Shown in pieces: positions 54,944-64,000 of a DNA stretch of 64,000 nt (position 1 is its first letter; the number at the start of each line of letters is the position of its first letter). The stretch spans positions 118,388,305 to 118,452,304 of the forward strand of contig CM056743.1 in NCBI GenBank assembly GCA_029851415.1. The letters run 5' to 3'. A program made the translations under genes and the position numbers. The notes under the pieces are model-generated. The model had not been told where the DNA came from. It saw only the letters and a list, made by a program, of their open reading frames with translations, and ran no database searches. Origin of the DNA: Eretmocerus hayati. Taxonomy: Eukaryota; Arthropoda; Insecta; Hymenoptera; Aphelinidae.

Positions 54944-56035
54944 CAACCTCAGTACGATGTGTCTGAAGGCCCAACTGTTGAACGAGGCTTTCAGTCAGAA
55001 ATGAGTCCTCAGCGCATGTGTCAAGCAGCACTCTTGTTTGAGTGGTTTGACCATTCTCCCCTCGGAGAACGATGATTGCCGTTGAGAGAATAGCTCTGCG
55101 AACTGCCGACGTTGAAGCTGCGTTGGTCTGAAGACATGACGTTGCAAGTCCTGGAGATGATGACTGGGATGAGGATTGCTGCGATGAGCTGGCCTGGCAA
55201 GCAGCTGAATCCTGTCGCAGCTTTGAACGATGATTTTCCCCGCAGACGAAGTATCTCTTCTTGCTTTTGCGAAATTCCAAGGGATAATTGTTCAAGCAGT
55301 TGTGGCAGAGCTTGGCAGTTCTCACGTGCTCCTTCCGGTCAGTTAGAGACGCTTGCATGAACTTCTGACAATAAGCCAAAAAGTGAGCCTCCTGGCAGAA
55401 TGAGCAGGGTGCTCGAGGCTTGCGTCTCTCCTTGGAGTCTTCCCCTTGTTCGATTTGTTAGATTGCGTGGAATTGCTTTTGGAATTCACTCCACCTATGC
55501 TTGAATCCTTTTGGAAATTGTCAACCTTGGCTTGCACCTCGTCCACGGAGTGTACTCTGTTCTGTAAGAATTTTCTGAGAAAATCATACTTTGGAAATTC
55601 TCCATATTTCTCTTTCTCTCTCGGCAAGTTTGACCCAATCCATTTGAGTTGGCGGAGGTGATTTACTCAGGTAATTTACTCTCGATGAAATATACAAGAA
55701 TATCGTCCCACGTATCAACAGGCCAACCAAGTTCTCGAAGATTATTGATTCCGAGATTAACAGTATTCAGAGGCTGAGTGAGATGTAAAGTCGTTTCACT
55801 TAAAGCTGAAGGCATGTCTACGAAAGTTGCATTTGAAGCGCAAACCGAAGTGGCTTGCGCATAGAGTACTCCATGCCTCGTCAGAATTGGCTGATACAAC
55901 CTTGATAGCGCTCAATGTGCCCGATGCTTCACCCTTCAGACTGTTGATTAGTCGTTGGAATTTGATGGTTCGCTGGGCGACCTTGTCATCTAGCACGAGC
56001 CACGTGAACTTCTCCTTATAGGTCTCCCTTGCTGC
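54944..56035 (-). pseudogene. BEL-2 gag, zinc fingers and protease start
   Basis: The minus strand runs gag (about 56035-55660, with KVAQRTIKFQRLINSLKGEA and TWDDILVYFIESKLPE, DUF1759/gag-like), then KYDFLRKFLQNRVHSVDEVQ. Zinc-finger residues follow (AYCQKF, LCHNCLNNYPLEF, CGENHRSKL). The protease starts at VLLDTCAEDSFLT and is cut by the foldback element at 54943. The remaining protease lies beyond it, from 53718 to lower coordinates. Several frameshifts are present. The N-terminal end of gag beyond 56035 is not recognisable. Confidence 0.75.
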
Positions 56036-57189
56036 TTGCCTCCAAGTTTCTTACAATACAAAAGGGGCGGAGTGCTCGCGAGAAAAATGGGAGATCTTTG
56101 AGCCTCATTCTCATCTGTGCTTTCAGCTCCATGGTACGAGCGGAGGACGGCTGAGGAGGAAAAAATGAGCCCGTTCTTGCTCCATATCCCGCCGTCATCT
56201 CGTGGGTCAAAACTTGGAACTTGGCGCCGCACCGTGAGCCCCGGTCCTCGAGAAAGTGAATCGTGAAAAAGTCATGAATAAGTATGCTGAGGATGAGATC
56301 CGAGGAGATTCTTGTGGACGCAAATAACAGTAAGCCCTGGACGAAAGGACGCTGGAAATTTTTGCATCCAAGCCCGCGCGCTGTCTCCGAACCTTGCGGA
56401 CGACAGAGTCATTACCCGGGATGGCAGAGCTGGCACAAAATAAGTATGAGTGTACGACGCGGCTAATTTGCCGCTGCGCTCGCTCAAAGATGTACCATTT
56501 AGCTCTTGCAGCGTATCACGAGAAACGGTGGATTTAATGCACGAGCATTATGGAATCACACGTTGCCCACGAGAGCTCGACGTGCAATTAGATGCACGTG
56601 GATTCACCCTCGCGCACATGTAATTCGCCGCGCTCTGGCGAACAATCTTCTTGTATTCGGGCGCTACATACCTGCTCTGATGCAGCACGACATATTACGC
56701 GCTATTGCACGCAAGATGTGGGCATGTATCACATACGATTGGTACGTAATACGAGTGCAGTGGGCCCACGCGAGACGCGTATGAAATTATCGAGCTCCGC
56801 GCGTATACACGCACTGTGCAATACTTATACGTGCACCAGTGGAGTTTGGTAGCGCGTGTGAGCTGAACTTGAACTACTCCATTTCCTCCGTGGCTCTGCG
56901 TGCATATCTTGTAAGTACAACGCTCGATCCACTAAGTTGACAGGAGTGAGTTGGTCGTGGATGGTCGTTTACATGGGGGCTTTGCGTAACTCCGTGTAAT
57001 GGTGGGTGATACAAAAAAGGAAGTAGATAGCTTTATCATCTTTCTTTCTTTTTTTTGCTCCATATATTAACTACTCAGAATTAGTCATGAGTCTTTTTTT
57101 GTTGAAATATCTGAACATAATACCAACTTACTGTATTTGAGAAACACGGGACTGTTATGTCTTTCATGTATCTCGATCACCAGCCCTAT
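56036..57189. other. Gene-free stretch; GC-rich patch
   Basis: From about 56040 to 56900 the sequence is GC-rich, with CpG-rich short frames on both strands, none recognisable. The minus strand near 56222 (GGCGCCAAGTTCCAAG) may be the 5' leader of BEL-2, but no LTR is visible. Confidence 0.3.
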
Positions 57190-57484
57190 CATTAATAATA
57201 ATATTTACTGTTCTTTGTTTGCGGGCAACGCCCATTACAAAGTGGATAGGAGAGGTGCTCCTACCTCTTTACAGTTGTATTCACAGTAGTTTGATGAACA
57301 GGTATGATATAACTAGATGAGAAACAGGCGTATAATTTTCTAACTGACTTAGGTCGCAAATGGAAGAGAAAATATGTATTGCAAGTCTGATAGGCTTTGA
57401 GCTGGGGCTAGAACATGAGAAACAACATAATTGGGTGAGTGCGAATGCGTGAGATGTAAATATTGGATGAGTTTATGATGATAA
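57190..57484 (-). mobile_element. 3' end of non-LTR element N3 (separated part)
   Basis: On the minus strand the sequence carries the last two codons and stop of the N3 reading frame, then an untranslated region. It ends with AACAGTAAATATTATTATTA, a TAAATATTATT-type microsatellite tail typical of non-LTR elements. The rest of N3 lies at 60962-63500; the satellite-bearing element separates them. Confidence 0.6.
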
Positions 57485-60400
57485 CACAGGCCCACAAAAA
57501 GAAAAAAGTACCCGTACCCAGCGACCGGACCTATGGATTCCTACGTAAAATCGTGCGCTGAATTCAAAAATGGCATCTGTTTTCATCGAACACCTCCAAA
57601 ATTTCGAGAAAATTGGGGGAAAAAATTTTTAAACCCACATATCAGATTTTTGACCTCGGATTCTGAAAGGGGAGGAAATTTTACGTTCAAATATGTACTT
57701 TCGAAATTTTTCATTTTTGGTGGTATTCCTGATCCAGTATCCAGAGTGGTACTCGCGATTGGAAACTCAATATGGTACTCGTGATCGAGAACTCAATGTG
57801 GTACTCGTGATCTAGATTTCAACGTAGTACTCGTGATCGAGGACTCAATGTGGTATTTGTGAGCGAGAACTCAATGTGAGACTCGTGATCGAGAATTCGA
57901 TGTGGTACTCGTGATCGAGAACTCAATGTAGTATCCGTGATCGAAAACTCAGTGTATTATCCGTGATCGAGAGCTCAATGTGGTGTTCGTGATCGAGAAC
58001 CCAATGTGGTACTCGTGACCACATTGAGTTCTCGATCACGAGTACCACATTGAGTTCTCGATAACGAGTACCACGTTGAGTCCTCGATCACAAGAACCAC
58101 ATTGAGTTCTCGATCACGAGTGTTACATTGAGTTCTCGATCACGAGTACCACATTGAGTTCTCGATAACGAGTACCACGTTGAGTTCTCGATCACGAGTA
58201 CCACATTGAGTACTCGATCACGAGTACCACATTGAGTTCTCGATCACGAGTACCACACTGCGTTTACGATCACGAGTACCACATTGAGTTCTAGATCACG
58301 AGTATCACATTGAGTTCTCGATCACGAGTACCACATTGAGTTCTCGATCACGAATACCTTATTGAGTTCTCGATCACGAGTACCACATTGAGTTCTCGAT
58401 CACGAGTACTACGTTGAAATCTAGATCACGAGTACCACATTGAGTTCTCGATCACGAGTGTTACATTGAGTTCTCGATCACGAGTACCACATTGAGTTTT
58501 CGATCACGAGTACTACGTTGAAATCTAGATCACGAGTACCACATTGAGTTCTCGATCACGAGTACCACATCGAGTAGTCGATCACGAGTACCACACTGCG
58601 TTCTCGATCACGAGTACCCCATTGAGTTCTAGATCACGAGTATCACATTGAATTCTCGATCACGAGTACCACGTTGAGTCCTCGATAACGAGAACCACAT
58701 TGAGTTCTCGATCACGAGTGTTACATTGAGTTCTCGATCACTAGTACCACATTGAGTTCTCGATCACGAGTACTACGTTGAAATCTAGATCACGAGTACC
58801 ACATTGAGTTCTCGATCACGAGTACCACATTGAGTACGCGATCACGAGTACCAGACTGCGTTCTCGATCACGAGTACCACATTGAGTTCTAGATCACGAG
58901 TACCACATTGAGTTCCCGATCACGAATACCACATTGAGTTCTCGATCACGGATACCACATTGAGTTCTCGATCACGAGTACCACATTGAGTTCTCGATCA
59001 CGAGTACCACATCGAGTACTCGATCACGAGTACCACACTGCGTTCTCGATCACGAGTACCCCATTGAGTTCTAGATCACGAGTATCACATTGAGTTCTCG
59101 ATAACGAGTACCACGTTGAGTCCTCGATCACGAGAACCACATTGAGTTCTCGATCACGAGTGCTACGTTGAAATCTAGATCACGAGTACCACATTGAGTT
59201 CTCGATCACGAGTGTTACATCGAGTTCTCGATCACGAGTACCACATTGAGTTTTCGATCACGAGTACTACGTTGGAATCTAGATCACGAGTACCACATTG
59301 AGTTCTCGATCACGAGTACCACATTGAGTACGCGATCACGAGTACCAGACTGCGTTCTCGATCACGAGTACCACATTGAGTTCTAGATCACGAGTACCAC
59401 ATTGAGTTCCCGATCACGAATACCACATTGAGTTCTCGATCACGGATACCACATTGAGTTCTCGATCACGAGTACCACATTGAGTTCTCGATCACGAGTA
59501 CCACATTGAGTTCTCGATCACGAGTACCACATCGAGTACTCGATCACGAGTACCACACTGCGCTCTCGATCACGAGTACCCCATTGAGTTCTAGATCACG
59601 AGTATCACATTGAGTTCTCGATAACGAGTACCACGTTGAGTCCTCGATCACGAGAACCGCATTGAGTTCTCGATCACGAGTGTTACATTGAGTTCTCGAT
59701 CACGAGTACCACATTGAGTTCTCGATCACGAGTACTACGTTGAAATCTAGATCACGAGTACGCAATTGAGTTCTCGATCACGAGTACCACATTGAGTACG
59801 CGATCACGAGTACCAGACTGCGTTCTCGATCACGAGTACCACATTGAGTTCTAGATCACGAGTACCACATTGAGTTCCCGATCACGAATACCACATTGAG
59901 TTCTCGATCACGGATACCACATTGAGTTCTCGATCACGAGTACCACATTGAGTTTTCGATCACGAGGACCACATTGAGTTCTCGATCACGAGTACCACAC
60001 TGCGTTTACGATCACGAGTACCACATTGAGTTCTAGATCACGAGTATCACATTGAGTTCTCGATCACGAGTACCACATTGAGTTCTCCATAACGAGTACC
60101 ACGTTGAGTCCTCGATCACAAGAACCACATTGAGTTTTCGATCACGAGTACTACGTTGAAATCTAGATCACGAGTACCACATTGAGTTCTCGATCACGAG
60201 TACCACATCGAGTAGTCGATCACGAGTACCACACTGCGTTCTCGATCACGAGTACCCCATTGAGTTCTAGATCACGAGTATCACATTGAATTCTCGATCA
60301 CGAGTACCACGTTGAGTCCTCGATAACGAGAACCACATTGAGTTCTCGATCACGAGTGTTACATTGAGTTCTCGATCACTAGTACCACATTGAGTTCTCG

Positions 60401-60961
60401 ATCACGAGTACTACGTTGAAATCTAGGTCACGAGTATCACATTGAGTTCTCGATCACGAGTACCACATTGAGTACGCGATCACGAGTACCAGACTGCGTT
60501 CTCGATCACGAGTACCACATTGAGTTCTAGATCACGAGTACCACATTGAGTTCCCGATCACGAATACCACATTGAGTTCTCGATCACGAGTACCACATTG
60601 AGTTCTCGATCACGGATACCACATTGAGTTCTCGATCACGAGTACCACATTGGGTTCTAGATCACGAGAACCACATTGAGTTTCCAATCGCGAGTACCAC
60701 TCTGGATACTGGATCAAGAATACCACCAAGAAAGAAAATTTTCGAAAGTACCTATTTGGACGTAAAATTTCCTCCCCTCTCAGAATCCGAGGTCAAAAAT
60801 GTGATATCTGGCTTTAAAAATTTTCTCCCCCAATTTTCTCGAAACTTTGGGGATATTCGGTAAAAACTGATGCCATTTTCGAATTCAGCGTACGATTTTA
60901 CGTAGGAATACATAGGTCCGGACGCTGGTCACGGGTACTTTTTTCTTTTTGTGGGCCTGTG
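57485..60961. mobile_element. 3.48-kb inverted-repeat element carrying a 26-bp satellite
   Basis: Terminal inverted repeats of about 280-300 bp start CACAGGCCCACAAAAAG and end with the complement. TAA flanks both sides (57482-57484 and 60962-60964). Inside the TIRs the 26-bp satellite begins. It runs in reverse orientation from about 57745 to 58018, then flips and runs forward to about 60690, so the whole is a giant asymmetric foldback. The element interrupts the last codons of N3, and removing it with one TAA restores that frame to its stop. No transposase is encoded. The superfamily is uncertain; a 3-bp TAA target would allow PIF/Harbinger. Confidence 0.82.
57745..60690. repeat. 26-bp satellite array, about 113 units
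   Basis: The consensus unit has CTCGATCACGAG followed by TACCACATTGAGTT; CTCG/CGAG can form a 4-bp stem around ATCA in each unit. About 10-11 units lie in inverted orientation left of 58018 and about 102 forward units to the right. Variant units (for example TACTACGTTGAAATCTAG and TACCCCATTGAGTTCTAG) recur at multiples of 26 bp, showing higher-order repeats. Confidence 0.95.
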
Positions 60962-63260
60962 TAAACAGTCGTTGACAGTAAATGATCTGGCTTTCAACAT
61001 ATTGATTATGAAATGGAATAGGTTTGGCATGTCTTCGGGTGACCCTCTGGATAGAATTATCAGTACATTGGAATCTTTTATATATTTGGTTCTATAGCTC
61101 GTATAAGCAGGGAATTCGTTGAATATATGGAGAAGGGTTTCTTTAGCACCGACATTGCACGAAAAGCATGTTTCGGTTCGGATAATTCTATGGGAAGTCG
61201 ATTTCACATTAAATTTTAGGAACAGTTCATCAGCTAATCTGCAGCTTGCTATGGGACAGCGGGTGATTTTCCATAATATAATCTTTGCATGTTGGGCTAT
61301 CAGGAAGGTCTCTGATGGTTTTGTACATCGGACAGTAGCCGGAGCTGAGCGCAGTGGCGATGTCTTCGTGCCAGCTTGTTCTGGTGAATACTCCTTCTAT
61401 GTTTGACAGGGCTTTGATGATCGCAACAGGGTCTTGGAGTTGCCAAAGATAGCTGTGCTCAGCTCTCATCAGGATGCTTTTGAGTTGCACAACCCAGTTC
61501 AGATTGTCGTTGGTAGGATTTCCGTCGGATAGCTCTTTGAGTTTCATGTCCATGCGCTTGGGTAATCTTTTTTCGTCCATTTTTAGGAGCTTCGCCCAGT
61601 ATTTCAATGCTTTTAAGGCGACTCCCTTGAATAGTTTGACATTGCCGGTTTCAAGTCGCAGGCGGTAGCCAGGTGTAGATAGAGGCAGGCTAAGTTACCG
61701 TTTGTGAAAATTATTCTGGATACGTTCGATTTCGTCGGTGTGGTCCAAGCCCCACATTCCAGATCCATGAAGTACTGTGGACGCCACTGTCGCGTCAAAG
61801 AGTCTTCGGGCTGTTGCGTAGCTTGTATTTTGGCCAGTACAAAGTACGGGCCATATCACACCCAACACAGAGTTGCCTTGGGTTAGTGCGTTGTCCGTTG
61901 CATTTTTGAATGAACCGGTGGCTGAGAAGTTTACTCCTAGGTAGATACAGTTTTTAACCGTATCCAAAAAAGCACCGTTGAACTTGATGGGTCGGATTTT
62001 CTTTGGTCTTCCACGTTTTTGGTATGCCATGACCACGCTTTTCTTCTCGTTGTCTGTTAGGCTCTTGAAAGTGCAGTATTCCGCCAGCGTGTCAAGATTC
62101 TTCTGTAGGTCAACGTGGTCTTTGGCTAATATTGTTTTGTCATCGGCAAAAAGTAGCAGTCCTATTTCTTCTTCTATTTTAGTGTGGCCTCGTTCTTTGA
62201 AGAAGTTAACCAGGTCGTGCATGAAGAGTGCAAAAATTAGTGGGCTTAATGAATCGCCTTGAAGGACTCCTTGTGTCACGTCGATTGGGCTGGTCGACTC
62301 GTCATTTTGGAGCTTTACACGTATAGCAGCTTTACCGTATAGGTCTTGAAGAGTTCTGATGATCTTTGGGCTTACCCCGGCCGCGTACAGCGCTTTCCGT
62401 AATTTGCCATGGTTGACAGAGTCAAAAGCTCTCTTGTAGTCGGTAAAGGTGCGTAGAGTTTGACTCCGGCTTTAGATAGTGCTTCGGCATTTTTGGCATG
62501 CAGCGTGAAGATGATGTCTTCGCAGGATCTCGATGGTCGGAAGCCGGATTGGCATTCAGGCAGGATCTCGTGTTCTTCAGCCCACGCGATTAAACGCGAG
62601 GCAATGGCGGACGTGAAGATTTTGCATATACATCTGATCATGGCCAGGCCACGCCTAAATATCACCTTTCTTCTGCACAAGGAAAATCTTTGAGTTGCAC
62701 CAGCTGTCAGGGACCGTCCCTGTTGAGAATATTTCGTTGAAGAGCTGGGTCAAGTATTAGATCCACTCCCCTGGTAGAATGTGAAGAATGGGTTAGGCAC
62801 GCCATCTGGGCCAGGGGATTTATTTTGTTTAAGACTGTCCACTATAGTTTGGATCTCTTCTTCTGTGAAGTCCTTGTCCAACATGGGATTTTCGGCTCCA
62901 AAGTATGTTTCTAATGTAATACACCTTGGTGGGAAGTTTTCTTCATAGAACTCCTCGATAACAGTGCGTGAGATTGGGCACGTGGCAGATATTCCTCGGC
63001 GCTTGAGTTGTTTGACAGTGCTCCAAAAGCTGCGGGGTTCTTCTTTGACATTGTCCAAAAGTGACTGGTGGTGTAGGCGAAGTGCAATCTTTTTCTCTTG
63101 GTATAGTGTTTTGAAGAGCTTGCGCTGTGTCAGACATGGGTGAGTCAGATAGGTCAATCTATCATTCTGACCGACAATCGCTGAACATTTTTGGAGCAGT
63201 CTTCCATGTCTCTTTTCAGCTTCTGCACTCCCGCCTCCTTTTTCATGCACAATACCCAAA
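60962..63260 (-). pseudogene. Non-LTR retrotransposon N3 reverse transcriptase, frameshifted
   Basis: Minus-strand pieces follow in order. 63259-62750 is linker and RT start with NKSPGPDGVPNPFF. 62680-62372 has AIASRLIAWAEEHEILPECQ and SGFRPSRSCEDIIFTLHA. 62279-61695 has TQGVLQGDSLSPLIFALF, the catalytic box FADDKTI, and YLGVNFSATGSFK. 61607-61230 is the thumb and connection. 61207-60965 has a CFSC...LLHIFNEFPAY zinc-type motif. The order is that of AP-endonuclease non-LTR elements of the I/Jockey type; I cannot fix the clade. The endonuclease is not seen, so the copy is 5'-truncated. It has several frameshifts and is not active. Confidence 0.8.
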
Positions 63261-63506
63261 ATTTGAGTCGATTCTCTTCATGAAAGCGAGCACATGGCAT
63301 CTTAGAACTACGATAGAGCTACCCCCTCCACTCAAATGCGAGATGTGGAGCAGGTATGACGAACCTGCAAGCTCTCCAGAACCGGAGTGAGAGCTTTTGT
63401 TACGCGATGAGGACCTTGCCGAGAGTCCAAGGCAGTTTGTACATATTATTAGGACCAATGTGAGTAAGAAGAAGACAGAGCCGTGAGCAGACGACAAATT
63501 TCCCAA
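63261..63506 (-). other. Possible upstream part of N3
   Basis: A minus-strand frame (63506-63243) and a lysine-rich alternative frame overlap the N3 linker start (KFWVLCMKK, KLKRDMEDCSKN). It may be ORF2 linker or 5' sequence of N3, but no endonuclease motif is visible. Confidence 0.35.
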
Positions 63507-64000
63507 TAAAGATAGGTGGACCTTTCTATATTCGCCATATCTGACTCTCTACCCAAGCATTAGTCACAGCTCACGGAGCCTATCCCTTCCTCTACGTATT
63601 ACATTGCGAATCGTTTGGGATAGTGTCATGAACCATCTGCACTTTGTGACGAAATTTTTGTGAAATTTGAAGCATTTAACTAAGCGTTTATCATCACCAA
63701 AGCGCGTGAAAGTCGTTTTTTGACCATTTTTCCAGAAAAAATCATAAAAGTCGTTTTATTTGAAAATTCTAACGTAGGCGATTTTAAAAACAGTTGGAAG
63801 ATGTTATTTGAGCCCTGAACAATCATTTAAGAAGATATTTGGCGAGGTGGTCTTCCGACTCATTTAAAGTTGGTTCAAGGACACCGTGATCATATTTTGG
63901 AACTGTGCGTGAATGAAAATGCATTAGAGCGAGAAGTAACATTTACGCACACTTCACCAATGCGTAAATGTAAAACTGTGCGAGAAGTCATTCACGCATT
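63507..64000. other. Gene-free end of window with TTTACGCA words
   Basis: No coding region. The last 70 bases hold TTTACGCACA, GCGTAAATG and TCACGCATT words. These resemble the CAAATG/GCGCA hairpins at 21656 and 24590, so another copy of that family may start here and run out of the window. Confidence 0.35.

Noticed and set aside
57745..60690. CRISPR-like regular repeat array
   Set aside because: The 26-bp units follow each other without spacers, vary by substitution, flip orientation and sit inside a TIR element in a eukaryotic genome. This is satellite, not CRISPR.

Overview
The window looks like a repeat-dense, host-gene-free stretch of an insect nuclear genome. The evidence is an R1-clade non-LTR retrotransposon family, two BEL/Pao LTR retrotransposons, a piggyBac-type TTAA element, pogo/mariner-type TA elements and many small inverted-repeat elements. 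A hymenopteran would fit, but nothing here proves the order. The background is AT-rich. The R1-like copies stand out as much more GC-rich blocks. I found no host protein-coding gene, tRNA or rRNA that I could support.

Layout. 1-5.5 kb: a ~76-bp tandem repeat, a foldback element (3184-4823) split by a second TA-flanked element, and minus-strand microsatellite tails of old retrotransposons. 5.59-12.77 kb: two R1-like copies head to tail (A, 5'-truncated; B, near full length), bounded and separated by (GA)n. 12.8-31.8 kb: mainly non-autonomous DNA elements, including a 1.9-kb TTAA-flanked piggyBac-type element with a pogo-like element nested in it, two copies of a ~235-bp TA-flanked MITE, and hairpin elements with TAA, CAG or ACT target duplications. 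32.34-38.95 kb: a structurally complete BEL/Pao element with nearly identical LTRs, a 5-bp ATGGT duplication, a tRNA-Arg-like primer site and a polypurine tract. Its polyprotein is broken by one stop, one frameshift and a perfect 127-bp tandem duplication. 39-49 kb: further MITEs. 49.3-51.0 kb: two more R1-like pieces (C, D) again tied to (GA)n. 51.05-56.0 kb: a decayed minus-strand BEL/Pao element of a different lineage, split by a ~1.2-kb foldback element. 57.2-63.5 kb: a minus-strand non-LTR retrotransposon of another family, split near its stop codon by a 3.48-kb inverted-repeat element that carries about 2.9 kb of 26-bp satellite.

The region records successive insertions. Target duplications date several events: pogo into piggyBac type, foldback into BEL, satellite-foldback into the non-LTR element. 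The two observations most worth following are the consistent attachment of the R1-like family to (GA)n microsatellite, and the large foldback element that mobilises or amplifies a 26-bp satellite with higher-order structure. Both are seen directly in the sequence; their novelty could not be checked here.
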